DNA of 38,633 nt from the IMG/VR virus record IMGVR_UViG_3300020162_002696, positions 1 through 38,633 of that record; one strand, written 5' to 3'. Within the stretch, counting starts at the first letter, position 1, and each line of letters begins with the position of its first letter. This document shows positions 13,511-20,873 of the stretch, one piece after another. The stretch comes from a virus. Below the pieces are notes generated by a model. The model was given only the letters and a program-made list of their open reading frames with translations. It was not told where the DNA came from and did not search any database. A program made the position numbers and the translations under genes.

Positions 13511-14025
13511 AGCCTGTCTTTAAGGAATTTCTTTATATTTTCAAAGAAATCTTCATCGTTTAGATTATTGCCAAAATACTCTGGGGTCTGATGGTAATTT
13601 TTTGTGACGATGCCCATCATATCCATTTTATAGTCGTTGTAGCGAGGCGGAAGGTTATCAATAAGCACGTTGTCCTTATCTGCAATAGGCAGCTTCATCA
13701 TTCCCTCACCTCTATTCCCAAAGTGAGTTTTATGTTGCTGAATGTCTTCGCGTGTAAAAATATGAGCATAGTCTAAACCAAACTCACCAAGCCGATTTAG
13801 CGCTTCAGCATATTTACGTGTGGCAGTGGTAAGAATATAAACGTTTTCTTTACCAACTAGGTCATTATAATAAGCGAAGAGTTTTTTTGCGCAGGGACGA
13901 ATGAGTGTTCTGTATATGTGCAAGTCTTCGCTTAAAGTAAATTTAACATGAGTTTGATTCGGGTCATTATTTACTGTCGTATGCAAGATGCACTCATCAA
14001 GGTCTTGAAATATTCTTTTTATCAT
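13507..14025 (-). CDS. HAD-superfamily phosphatase, FCP1/SCP-like
   Basis: The 172 residues begin KRIFQDLDECILHT, a HAD motif I with DLDEC as the DxDxT/V position (third residue Asp is the acid). TTATRKYAEAL near residue 65 gives motif II Thr, and VLIDNLPPRYND near residue 120 the acidic motif IV. It should hydrolyse a phosphomonoester through an aspartyl-phosphate; the substrate is unknown. The layout resembles small eukaryotic-type CTD phosphatases and phage 5'-nucleotidase or polynucleotide-phosphatase relatives. It follows a cREC gene by 8 bases. Confidence 0.75.
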   Translation of the reverse strand: MIKRIFQDLDECILHTTVNNDPNQTHVKFTLSEDLHIYRTLIRPCAKKLFAYYNDLVGKENVYILTTATRKYAEALNRLGEFGLDYAHIFTREDIQQHKTHFGNRGEGMMKLPIADKDNVLIDNLPPRYNDYKMDMMGIVTKNYHQTPEYFGNNLNDEDFFENIKKFLKDRL

Positions 14026-14030
14026 ATCTT

Positions 14031-14048
14031 ATATTAATACAGTTCCTT
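14031..14048 (-). promoter_or_regulatory. early promoter, AAGGAACT type
   Basis: AAGGAACT (14041-14048), spacer GTAT, hexamer TAATAT (14031-14036, degenerate), 5 nt to the ATG at 14025. The box again lies in the last codons of the upstream gene. Confidence 0.55.
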
Positions 14049-14447
14049 TAATACCTCAGCAATATTCTGACCACCCCACTTATTTGCTGAATGTACAAAT
14101 GTTTTGATTTGCTTAGGTTTGCCCTGCTTTTTCCATTCCTGTACTAGATATTCCGCACAATGTTTGCCAGTTTTTTCTTTGAGATTACCATATTCAACTA
14201 TACCAATATCTTGAGTTACCTTAAAGTAATGCATAATATGCTCTTCAGCTAGATCATGATCAAATGAAACAACGTCTGGCAATCCAAGATGCTCAAGACA
14301 TTCTACAAACTCATTATAGGTTCTCATAATCACCCAATCATCTTGATGAATGCCTGAGTGTTCTACTAAAGAAGTATTACCAGCTATACCATCAAGATGC
14401 AGGTAAGCATCATTTGGATTCCGCTGGTCATCGAGGAAGTAATTCAT
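14034..14447 (-). CDS. cyclic-phosphate processing receiver-like (cREC) protein
   Basis: The 137-residue protein has the cREC pattern: NYFLDDQRNPN at the start (acidic pair after strand 1), MRTYNEFVECLEHLGLPD, then VVSFDHDLAEEH with the DHD acidic cluster, KTGKHCAEYLV and a final TFVHSANKWGGQNI. cREC domains are receiver-like domains that comparative genomics has linked to processing of cyclic phosphates or nucleotides; no biochemical activity is proven as far as I know. It overlaps the thioredoxin gene by 4 nt. Confidence 0.75.
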   Translation of the reverse strand: MNYFLDDQRNPNDAYLHLDGIAGNTSLVEHSGIHQDDWVIMRTYNEFVECLEHLGLPDVVSFDHDLAEEHIMHYFKVTQDIGIVEYGNLKEKTGKHCAEYLVQEWKKQGKPKQIKTFVHSANKWGGQNIAEVLKELY

Positions 14448-14785
14448 GATTCAGTCCTAATACGATTAATGATATCGTCTGCACCTTGAATAACTTCCAC
14501 AAGCTCATCACCTTTAAAGATAAGCAAGCGTGGCACAGTCTTAATATTATGCTGCCTGAAGAATTCTGATTCATCTTCCATCTGCTTAACCTCTACATTA
14601 AGACTCTCTGTATCAATTCTAGATTTAAGCATCTTACACGGACCACAGAATGAAGCAGAAGCTAAAATAAGCTTTGTCTTCTTCTTAAAGATATTATCCC
14701 AACCGTCACGATATGCCTGGTTAGGTGGCTCTGACTTAATAAATTTTCCAGTTACATCATTTTTTGCTATATTTCCTGTTGCCAT
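14444..14785 (-). CDS. thioredoxin-like protein
   Basis: The 113 residues contain a thioredoxin fold with the redox motif SASFCGPCKMLKSRI (CGPC) near residue 46 and the cis-Pro loop TVPRLLIFKGDE near residue 83. It would reduce disulfides, possibly supporting a phage ribonucleotide reductase outside this window. The 30-residue N-terminal extension is longer than in classical thioredoxins. The conserved Trp before the CGPC is replaced by Phe. Confidence 0.82.
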   Translation of the reverse strand: MATGNIAKNDVTGKFIKSEPPNQAYRDGWDNIFKKKTKLILASASFCGPCKMLKSRIDTESLNVEVKQMEDESEFFRQHNIKTVPRLLIFKGDELVEVIQGADDIINRIRTES

Positions 14786-14787
14786 AA

Positions 14788-15009
14788 TTATTTAAAAATA
14801 TTATTTCTTACCATAGTAGTGTACTCATCATTATCGTTTGTGTCACAGTTAAAGATATAATCATACAACCAATTATTATCAATACCAACCTCTTTAACAA
14901 GATTAGCATAAATGAGATCTTCTGCTTCACGAAGCTTACTAATTGCTTCTTTTGAAATTTCTACTCTCACACGTTCATCTTCATTTAATTTCTTCATACC
15001 AGATGTCAT
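14788..15009 (-). CDS. hypothetical protein, 69-73 residues
   Basis: Helical and acidic (EISKEAISKLREAEDLIYAN) with a C-terminal DTNDNDEYTTMVRNN. Two Met codons (15009, 14997) are possible starts; both overlap the upstream gene in another frame by 29 or 17 nt. Function unknown. Confidence 0.6.
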   Translation of the reverse strand: MTSGMKKLNEDERVRVEISKEAISKLREAEDLIYANLVKEVGIDNNWLYDYIFNCDTNDNDEYTTMVRNNIFK

Positions 15010-15700
15010 ATTTTATTCTATATTCTTTGATTAAAATTCTTATATTACTCAGTGCGTGATCGAGATCAGTCTCGTCCATAATTGATTCAGCAAGTTTACA
15101 CTCACGATCAATATTGTCAACAAGTTTTTGTTCAACAGATGGATGTTTTTTACGACTCTCTTTAAAAGAAATTTCGTTCTCTTCTCTTCTCTTCTTATTT
15201 TGAGCTATACGCTCCTCAAATTCTTCATCAGAAAGTTTCTTTGGCTCCTTGTGCTCGATAAGAGTGATATCACCAATCAATTTACCATTTTTAAATAGTG
15301 AGGTATATTCAATCCATCCATACTCAAAGCGTAAAAATATATTAGTGTCAAATGAAAGGCCTTCAGCATGATGTTCAGGGTGATTGTAACTCTCATAAAA
15401 GTTAATAGCACCATCAAAGGCTTCTGGCTCCCACCACTCCTTGTCAGTTACAAAGCGCCCAATCGCGGCCAACTTATCACCGATGCTCGCATCTTCTGCG
15501 ACAGCTTCTCCCTCCTCCCAGTGACCTTCAGTCTTTAGAACCCACATCTGACCAGCACCGTCAATCTTATAAGTTGACATTGCTTGATTTGGCGTGTCTT
15601 TAGTCTGAAAAGCTACCCCTTCCTTTCCCCAAGCATCAGCTACAGCTTGAGGCAACTCCGGTAAAGTTGTATCTACTTTAATATAATCGAACATACCCAT
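14981..15700 (-). CDS. conserved phage protein starting MGMFDYI
   Basis: The 239-residue protein starts GMFDYIKVDTTLPELP and includes FQTKDTPNQAMSTYKIDGAG. This MGMFDYI-x(n)-PLP...FQTKD...Y-x-I-x-x-x-G arrangement is a common uncharacterised phage and prophage family. The C-terminal third is a charged, probably coiled-coil region (EEFEERIAQNKKRREENEIS). The overall length is greater than the short family members because of this tail. Confidence 0.72.
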   Translation of the reverse strand: MGMFDYIKVDTTLPELPQAVADAWGKEGVAFQTKDTPNQAMSTYKIDGAGQMWVLKTEGHWEEGEAVAEDASIGDKLAAIGRFVTDKEWWEPEAFDGAINFYESYNHPEHHAEGLSFDTNIFLRFEYGWIEYTSLFKNGKLIGDITLIEHKEPKKLSDEEFEERIAQNKKRREENEISFKESRKKHPSVEQKLVDNIDRECKLAESIMDETDLDHALSNIRILIKEYRIKYDIWYEEIK

Positions 15701-15704
15701 AATT

Positions 15705-15869
15705 TTATTTTGTTAGTGATTGTGCTGCAATTAATCCGAGGTTGGATACTGCATAACCTCCCCATACCACGGCCCATGCATAGTTTTGTTTGTAGAGGTG
15801 TGCAATGCATACACCAGTATATAGTATGAATGCAAGAAATACAACTATATTTTCAAATGTTAATTGCAT
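15705..15869 (-). CDS. 54-residue membrane protein
   Basis: The frame opens MQLTFENIVVFLAFILYTGV and has two hydrophobic segments: residues about 8-23 and 31-48 (YAWAVVWGGYAVSNLGLIAA), ending AQSLTK. The start overlaps the upstream gene by 10 nt. The 4-base gap to the downstream gene and clean two-helix pattern support it. It resembles the membrane protein at 8560-8760 in topology (ILYTG, then a W-rich second half). Confidence 0.65.
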   Translation of the reverse strand: MQLTFENIVVFLAFILYTGVCIAHLYKQNYAWAVVWGGYAVSNLGLIAAQSLTK

Positions 15870-16117
15870 ATACTTTTACTAAAGTTTTTAACACAACTTC
15901 TATTATTAGGTATAATATATTTTTTTTGATCAGACCAGGATTCTGCAGAAAGTATTTGAATTTCAGCACCTGTTTTATGCGCGTACGACATATAGCCTTT
16001 CGGTCGTTGCAGATCAGGTCCAGTAAAGGCGCAAGATTTACAAATTTTCAAATTTAGCTCAGCACGCGCTGGCTCCACCATACCCCCACACCCACAGAAC
16101 GTATTTTGCATTGACAT
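15860..16117 (-). CDS. zinc-binding-type small protein
   Basis: The 85-residue product contains NTFCGCGGMVEPARAELN followed by KICKSCAFTGP, so two C-x-C/C-x-x-C pairs, then KGYMSYAHKTGAEIQIL. The VEPARAELNL and YSHKTGAEIQ elements occur in small phage and plasmid proteins annotated as DksA-like or hypothetical zinc proteins. A role in transcription is possible but unproven. It leads its unit with an early promoter 6 nt away. Confidence 0.72.
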   Translation of the reverse strand: MSMQNTFCGCGGMVEPARAELNLKICKSCAFTGPDLQRPKGYMSYAHKTGAEIQILSAESWSDQKKYIIPNNRSCVKNFSKSICN

Positions 16118-16123
16118 AATATT

Positions 16124-16142
16124 ATTATAAAGGAGTTCCCTT
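16124..16142 (-). promoter_or_regulatory. early promoter, AAGGGAACT type
   Basis: AAGGGAACT (16134-16142), spacer CCTT, TATAAT (16124-16129), 6 nt to the ATG at 16117. The variant with one extra G matches the RNA-array promoter. Confidence 0.75.
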
Positions 16143-16157
16143 ATATAAGACTAGTAT

Positions 16158-16340
16158 TTAAGATTTGCTGCTATCAGCATACCACGACATAATTTCATAG
16201 TGAAAAGATTTTTCACTAATATTAGGGCTTACATGAATAAGATTTACAGGCTCAACGCCTGCACCCTCTTCATAAACCATAATTCGATTCGTTTCTGAGT
16301 CATGCTCAAACCGATATTTATTAATTTTACCACTATACAT
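16158..16340 (-). CDS. hypothetical protein, 60 residues
   Basis: MYSGKINKYRFEHDSETNRI then EEGAGVEPVNLIHVSPN. Short beta-type protein; unrecognised. It is co-oriented with neighbours and separated from the upstream gene by 9 bases. Confidence 0.55.
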   Translation of the reverse strand: MYSGKINKYRFEHDSETNRIMVYEEGAGVEPVNLIHVSPNISEKSFHYEIMSWYADSSKS

Positions 16341-16349
16341 TTTCGTTGT

Positions 16350-16595
16350 TTATTTGCTCTCTTTCTCGCTTTCTAGATATCGTAGCATCTCATTTGCTAT
16401 GACAAGTTTATCAATGATATTAACAGGCAATTTCTTACCTACAACACTATTTATAATAGCATATACCCTAACATCAACACTTTTAAAATTATCTTCATCA
16501 TCTTGCATATATTCAAAATCAACAAGCGTACCTTCAGCTGATTTTATATCAGACGACGCGTTATAATTTACATCTATACACCTCATTACATTCAT
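16350..16595 (-). CDS. hypothetical protein, 81 residues
   Basis: Acidic protein with FEYMQDDEDNFKSVDVRVYA and a C-terminal helix (IANEMLRYLESEKESK). The ATG overlaps the stop of the metallopeptidase-like gene (ATGA) and has an early promoter 8 nt upstream. A second Met at residue 4 could be the start. Function unknown. Confidence 0.58.
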   Translation of the reverse strand: MNVMRCIDVNYNASSDIKSAEGTLVDFEYMQDDEDNFKSVDVRVYAIINSVVGKKLPVNIIDKLVIANEMLRYLESEKESK

Positions 16596-17041
16596 CTTTT
16601 ATTATTATAGATCAGTTCCTTAAAAGAATCGAATTTAAACTTAGCGTATTTTTCCTCTATGCTCTTATATCCGTTATAAATACGACAAACGTCTGCTGCT
16701 AATTTTTCGTATTTACGTGCGTCTTTTTCTTCAGGAGAATTGTAGTATTCGTTATAGTTCTCATAATCAAAGCGAATATTTTTGACTTCTTTGACTTGCT
16801 TAACGTGTCTAATTTCATGTAGTAAAGTTGATATAATATATTTTAGTGATGTTCCCTGCTTAATATCTATTTTAATTATTTTTTCGTCCGACCAATATTC
16901 TGACCAATGTTGTTTACATATTTGAACTTTAATGGGAGTACGCCACTTAACTTTTAAAAACCGGTTTAATATAAAATTTATTAAATTAAAATCAAGCTTA
17001 GTTGCTTTAGCTATTCCAGGAGATGGCTTCAAAACTAACAT
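16592..17041 (-). CDS. HExxH metallopeptidase-like protein
   Basis: The 149-residue protein contains STLLHEIRHVKQVKEVK near residue 95, an HExxH motif with a hydrophobic helix before it, and, about 20 residues on, YYNSPEEKDARKYEK, where Glu could be the third zinc ligand as in SprT or ImmA-type zincins. Length is short for a complete protease. It may act on a host or phage protein, or be an inactive relative. Its ATG follows the RmlB stop directly (TAAATG). Confidence 0.65.
   Translation of the reverse strand: MLVLKPSPGIAKATKLDFNLINFILNRFLKVKWRTPIKVQICKQHWSEYWSDEKIIKIDIKQGTSLKYIISTLLHEIRHVKQVKEVKNIRFDYENYNEYYNSPEEKDARKYEKLAADVCRIYNGYKSIEEKYAKFKFDSFKELIYNNKR
16604..16621 (-). promoter_or_regulatory. 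early promoter, AAGGAACT type
   Basis: AAGGAACT (16614-16621), spacer GATC, TATAAT (16604-16609), 8 nt to the ATG at 16595. It is embedded in the 3' end of the metallopeptidase-like gene. Confidence 0.68.
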
Positions 17042-18028
17042 TTACCATATAGATTTATACTTCTCTACGTAATATGTTACTATTTCCGGTACACCTCTCG
17101 TAAAAAAATTACGCTGACTATGTAATGGTACTACTTCATCATATACAGTTGTCATTGCATATCTAAAATCGTGACCCATTCTATCTTTTACACTCTCAAT
17201 ATATTCACCGCTTTCGCGTTTATACTCTGGATACTGCTTGATAACCTCATCGATAATAGTCTGCATTATGTTATAGTTATCAATTTCTTCGGTACCGTAG
17301 AGGTTATAAACTCGTCTATGAGATAAGTGACGTAAGACATATAATAGAGCTTTCGCGTGATCCTCTGCGTGTATCCATTCACGGATATTCTTACCGTTTC
17401 CATACATTGGAATATTTTTACCGCCTACAATAGAACGAATAATAGTTGGAATTAATTTCTCATTATCCTGCCTAGGTCCATAATTGTTACAACAGCGCGT
17501 AACTGTAATATCCAAGCCATAAGTACTGTTATATGAAAGAGCAAGTAAATCGGATGATGCCTTTGAAGCTGAGTAGGGCGATCTTGGATTGAGATTAGTT
17601 AACTCAGTAAAGGGTGTATCATCAATTTTAAGATGACCATACACTTCATCTGTAGACACATGTACCATTCTCGCTTTAGGTGTAAATCGGCGCATACCTT
17701 CGAGAATATTAGCTGTACCATTTACATTAGATTCGATAAAGCTGAGAGGATGTGTAATCGATCTATCAACATGCGATTCAGCTGCAAGATGTACGATGTA
17801 ATCAGGTCTGTAAGCTTCGATAATAGTGAATATTTTTTCATCGCAAATATCTATAAAGTAATTAGTCACACGGTCGTCTTTTGAGATATTATTTACAGAA
17901 CTACCAGCGCCCATTTTATCTATATTGATTATTTCAATATTTTTATTTTTAAGGAGTTGCTCGATAACGTAACTCCCAATAAATCCACATCCCCCAGTAA
18001 TCAAGTAACGTGATTTATTCATATGCAT
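17042..18028 (-). CDS. rmlB: dTDP-glucose 4,6-dehydratase (RmlB-like)
   Basis: The protein converts dTDP-glucose to dTDP-4-keto-6-deoxyglucose, the second step of dTDP-sugar synthesis. It is a short-chain dehydrogenase with the NAD fingerprint LITGGCGFIGS, STDEVYGH with the dehydratase Asp-Glu pair after the catalytic Thr, and YSASK with catalytic Tyr and Lys. It has 328 residues, close to normal for RmlB. Two starts are possible (18028 or 18022); the ATGCATATG sequence overlaps the RmlA stop. It lies directly downstream of RmlA. Confidence 0.9.
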   Translation of the reverse strand: MHMNKSRYLITGGCGFIGSYVIEQLLKNKNIEIINIDKMGAGSSVNNISKDDRVTNYFIDICDEKIFTIIEAYRPDYIVHLAAESHVDRSITHPLSFIESNVNGTANILEGMRRFTPKARMVHVSTDEVYGHLKIDDTPFTELTNLNPRSPYSASKASSDLLALSYNSTYGLDITVTRCCNNYGPRQDNEKLIPTIIRSIVGGKNIPMYGNGKNIREWIHAEDHAKALLYVLRHLSHRRVYNLYGTEEIDNYNIMQTIIDEVIKQYPEYKRESGEYIESVKDRMGHDFRYAMTTVYDEVVPLHSQRNFFTRGVPEIVTYYVEKYKSIW

Positions 18029-18752
18029 TGAGACCTACTATCTTATTTGTTCGTTGTTCAATTGCTTGTACTAGGTTGGCACAAGATAATAAATCATCAT
18101 GCGTACCGCAATCGAACCAAAATCCATCTAATTGTTGAACTTTAACTCTATTAATATCGTCCATAGCTTTAATTAAATCAACAATTTCTAGCTCACCTCT
18201 TAGTGAAGGAGTCAATGCCGGAGCTATATCCACTACAAAATTTTCAAATACATACAAACCTACTACAGCATCATTACTAATAAATTCAACCGGTTTCTCT
18301 ACAAGCAAATTAATGTGACCACTATCTGTTAATTTAACAACACCGTACGATTCAGGTTGCTTTACCTTATAAGTAAAAATAGTATTAGGTTTAGCTTCAA
18401 TACACTCTGATGTAATAAATACATTATCACCTAAAATTAACGCTACATCATCATCTCCAATAAAGTCCCTACCTACAATAAATGCATCTGGTAAACCTCT
18501 CGGTGAGCTCTGTACCGTGTAAGAAAGGTTCAAACCATAATGTTTGCCGTCTTTTAATTGATCTTCAAATAGCCTGCATTGTTGTGGATCAGCTGTGATA
18601 ATAAGAATATCCTTAATACCCATACTCTTTAAAGTATCAAGCGGGTAATATATCATAGGTTTGTTATATACACAATGTAATTGCTTTGATACTGCTCTTG
18701 TGGTAGGTAAAAGTCTAGTACCGTTACCTCCTGCGAGACATATGCCTTTCAT
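18015..18752 (-). CDS. rmlA: glucose-1-phosphate thymidylyltransferase (RmlA-like)
   Basis: Makes dTDP-glucose from dTTP and glucose-1-phosphate. The N-terminus has the nucleotidyltransferase signature GGNGTRLLPTTRAVSKQL, followed by NKPMIYYPL (sugar-1-phosphate loop), ILGDNVF (metal-binding Asp) and VEKP. At 245 residues it is shorter than typical long-form RmlA (about 290), lacking part of the C-terminal helical region that forms the regulatory site, so allosteric control by end product may be lost. Its leader carries (CAA)6. It overlaps the RmlB start. Confidence 0.88.
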   Translation of the reverse strand: MKGICLAGGNGTRLLPTTRAVSKQLHCVYNKPMIYYPLDTLKSMGIKDILIITADPQQCRLFEDQLKDGKHYGLNLSYTVQSSPRGLPDAFIVGRDFIGDDDVALILGDNVFITSECIEAKPNTIFTYKVKQPESYGVVKLTDSGHINLLVEKPVEFISNDAVVGLYVFENFVVDIAPALTPSLRGELEIVDLIKAMDDINRVKVQQLDGFWFDCGTHDDLLSCANLVQAIEQRTNKIVGLNAYE

Positions 18753-18765
18753 ATTATTATTAATA

Positions 18766-18783
18766 GTTGTTGTTGTTGTTGTT
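18766..18783 (-). repeat. (CAA)6 leader repeat upstream of rmlA
   Basis: Six perfect GTT units on the plus strand, read CAA on the coding strand, end 14 nt before the ATG at 18752. An unstructured CAA-rich leader fits a long untranslated region, unusual in a genome where most starts are leaderless. The number of units could vary by slippage. Confidence 0.85.
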
Positions 18784-18821
18784 GTGTTAAGATAGAGTCT
18801 AGTGACCTGTATGTTTAGGTA

Positions 18822-19676
18822 CTAATCTATTTTAATGTTAGCCAAAGCATAATCAAGTGCTTGCTTTTCAGTCTGAATATTAAAGTCAGGAAACAAGGAT
18901 GTAAGTTTATCAATTGACAATACGCAATTAGATCTTGGTGCTGCCATTTTAAGTAATTTAGGGTCAACATAAACCCATTTAGGATTATCCATTCCATATG
19001 CAGTCATAAGATCTGTTACCTGCATAGTATCAAGAGCATCCGGGTTAACAAAATTAATAGTATTAACAATAGATAGGTCGACCTTATTATCTATTAAGTA
19101 TTCTATAAACATACACAAATCTGGTACATATGTTTTAGAATTCTTAAAATTAATCAACTGATCATATTTGTATATCTTAGTAAGATAGCTACGCGGGTTA
19201 TAATCATCACAGAAGGGCATACGAACACGAATAATGCAACCGTAATCATTAAGTGTCTCAAAAGCGTGCTTCGATTTTGAGTATGTTGATGAAGCGTCAA
19301 ATAATCCGAAATTAGGCTCATCTTGCTCTGACCATTCCTTTTCATATCCACTATATATACAACCTGAGGAAATATGTATATATTTAATACTTAGTTGTTT
19401 ACATATATTACTAATATTAAGTGGAATAACTACATTAAGATCCCAACATTCTTTCTTTCTAGTTTCGCCCTCATCTACATTAGGACGTCCAGTAAATCCA
19501 GAACAATTAACAATATATTCAATGTCATGATTTAAAATAAATTTATGTAAAAGAGCTTGATTGGAATAATCAAGCTGTCTACGAGATACGATACGATAAT
19601 TGTGTTTATCAGGATTAACCCAAGACATAATAGATTGACCTACATATCCAGATCCAATAATTAATACTTTACTCAT
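18822..19676 (-). CDS. fused-type NDP-4-keto-6-deoxyglucose 3,5-epimerase/4-reductase
   Basis: The 284-residue short-chain dehydrogenase has a GSGYVGQS cofactor loop, then VNCSGFTGRPNVDEGETRK, SSGCIYSG and catalytic YSKSK, then RVRMPFCDDYNPRSYLTK. These segments resemble plant and giant-virus UER/NRS enzymes (VVHAAG-TGRPNVD, GCI, YSKTK, LRVRMP), which carry out both 3,5-epimerisation and 4-reduction, more closely than bacterial RmlD. If so, no separate RmlC is needed and RmlA, RmlB and this protein suffice for NDP-L-rhamnose. It precedes rmlA, separated by about 70 bases. A plain RmlD-like reductase is the alternative. Confidence 0.7.
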   Translation of the reverse strand: MSKVLIIGSGYVGQSIMSWVNPDKHNYRIVSRRQLDYSNQALLHKFILNHDIEYIVNCSGFTGRPNVDEGETRKKECWDLNVVIPLNISNICKQLSIKYIHISSGCIYSGYEKEWSEQDEPNFGLFDASSTYSKSKHAFETLNDYGCIIRVRMPFCDDYNPRSYLTKIYKYDQLINFKNSKTYVPDLCMFIEYLIDNKVDLSIVNTINFVNPDALDTMQVTDLMTAYGMDNPKWVYVDPKLLKMAAPRSNCVLSIDKLTSLFPDFNIQTEKQALDYALANIKID

Positions 19677-19684
19677 ATAGAATA

Positions 19685-19690
19685 ATTATA
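19685..19690 (-). promoter_or_regulatory. candidate -10 for the sugar operon
   Basis: TATAAT 8 nt before the ATG at 19676. There is no AAGGAACT box at the usual distance; the upstream sequence is CGCTACCGT. Confidence 0.4.
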
Positions 19691-19719
19691 ACGGTAGCGA
19701 AATAATAAGTCAACTAATA

Positions 19720-20631
19720 TTATAAATTTTCTTTCGCAAGCTTAATATAGTACTCCGGATCTTCCGCAAGGTGTTGCTCTGACAGTAATGTCTCGAATGT
19801 CTCTACATTTAATTTGTGAATATCTCTCTCCCACAATCTTATAACACTATAACCTTGACTTTTCATTTCATCTGTTCTTATTAAGTCTATCTCTCTATAA
19901 TTTGGATAATTATGCCAGTAGTCACCATCACACTCTATTACTAAATTAAACTTATCTATAAAAAAGTCGCATTGATATCCATGCTTTATATCTTCTATAT
20001 ATTTGTGCTGCATAAATGGTATCGATAACGTTTCAAGAAATTCTCTTACCTTTACTTCGATTTTTGTATCTTTTACTGGGAAGATCTGATATTTTCTCTG
20101 TTCTCGTAATCTGACTATCCATTTTTCCTTTTTTTCGTCAGATAAATTTACCCATCTCATCTTTGCGCTGTTTGATAATTTTTGCATATATTGAGTATAT
20201 GCTTCGTCTGACATAAGATCCTTATGACGTTTTCCAAACATGCCATTATTGCTTCCGCTATTTGACCTACCTATTTTAAGCCTTGTTTCTTGGCTAACAG
20301 GTCGCCCTTTACCACTCTCACTTATTTTACGTCTCGTTTCAACTGAATGAACTCTACCCTTCATCCACTTACCAACACCATTTAGTTTAGCAGTTATACT
20401 TATTTTTAATTTAGTCTCAGGTAATACATGAAGATTTCCATTTTCATCTCCATACTTCTCTCTTTTTGTTTGTAGGCATTTTTGGATAGACTCCTCACTC
20501 CTTGATTTTCCTACATTACCTCTACCTATTCGTTCATTATGTTCTAACGTATTTTTTCTACCTCTTCTCGCATGACCGCGCTTATAATTTTTTGACACTA
20601 ATTCGCCACAACCACATTTACATTTAGTCAT
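19720..20631 (-). CDS. free-standing homing endonuclease (NUMOD3 repeats, Vsr-like nuclease)
   Basis: Starting at 20631 the product has about 303 residues. The first part binds DNA: CKCGCGELV (zinc-like), then repeated NUMOD3-like helices such as KGRVHSVETRRKISESGKG and KGRPVSQETRLKIGRSNSG. The C-terminal third has DFFIDKFNLVIECDGDYWH followed by DEMKSQGYSVIRLWERDI, a PD-(D/E)xK/Vsr-like nuclease core. It would cut a homologous intron- or gene-free allele and be copied by repair. The last 20 residues (EQHLAEDPEYYIKLAKENL) look like the end of a DUF5661 protein. I choose 20631 because a late-type box lies 5 nt upstream. Confidence 0.82.
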   Translation of the reverse strand: MTKCKCGCGELVSKNYKRGHARRGRKNTLEHNERIGRGNVGKSRSEESIQKCLQTKREKYGDENGNLHVLPETKLKISITAKLNGVGKWMKGRVHSVETRRKISESGKGRPVSQETRLKIGRSNSGSNNGMFGKRHKDLMSDEAYTQYMQKLSNSAKMRWVNLSDEKKEKWIVRLREQRKYQIFPVKDTKIEVKVREFLETLSIPFMQHKYIEDIKHGYQCDFFIDKFNLVIECDGDYWHNYPNYREIDLIRTDEMKSQGYSVIRLWERDIHKLNVETFETLLSEQHLAEDPEYYIKLAKENL

Positions 20632-20636
20632 ACATA

Positions 20637-20644
20637 TATTTAAT
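20637..20644 (-). promoter_or_regulatory. late promoter of the homing endonuclease
   Basis: ATTAAATA with a 5-nt spacer (TATGT) before the ATG at 20631. The spacing matches the other late starts and decides that start over the upstream ATG at 20649, which lies outside the spacing rule. Confidence 0.55.
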
Positions 20645-20681
20645 CGCAAGATAGTATTTTGATACTATTACTAGATGATGT

Positions 20682-20873
20682 TCAATCTATTCCTGATCTC
20701 TCTAATTCAGAATAATAACGAGGATTAGACGCAAGGTGCTGCTTAGCGATAATTTTAGCGATAGACTTATATGGTGTGTGTTCGCTTTCTACTTTGATAC
20801 CTGCAGCAAGCTGCTCTGCATCATACTCAATACTAGTATCTACTGGTTTAAAAAAGGATTTAAAGGCTTTCAT
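20682..20873 (-). CDS. DUF5661-like protein
   Basis: The 63-residue protein from the ATG at 20873 (MKAFKSFFKPVD; TAATATG junction) has EQLAAGIKVESEHTPYKSIA followed by KIIAKQHLASNPRYYSEL. This matches the GIKVE-x-EHT...A-x-x-IAxxHLxxxPxYYxxL pattern of DUF5661, common in phages and of unknown function. The C-terminus is shared with the tail of the adjacent homing endonuclease. Confidence 0.72.
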   Translation of the reverse strand: MKAFKSFFKPVDTSIEYDAEQLAAGIKVESEHTPYKSIAKIIAKQHLASNPRYYSELERSGID

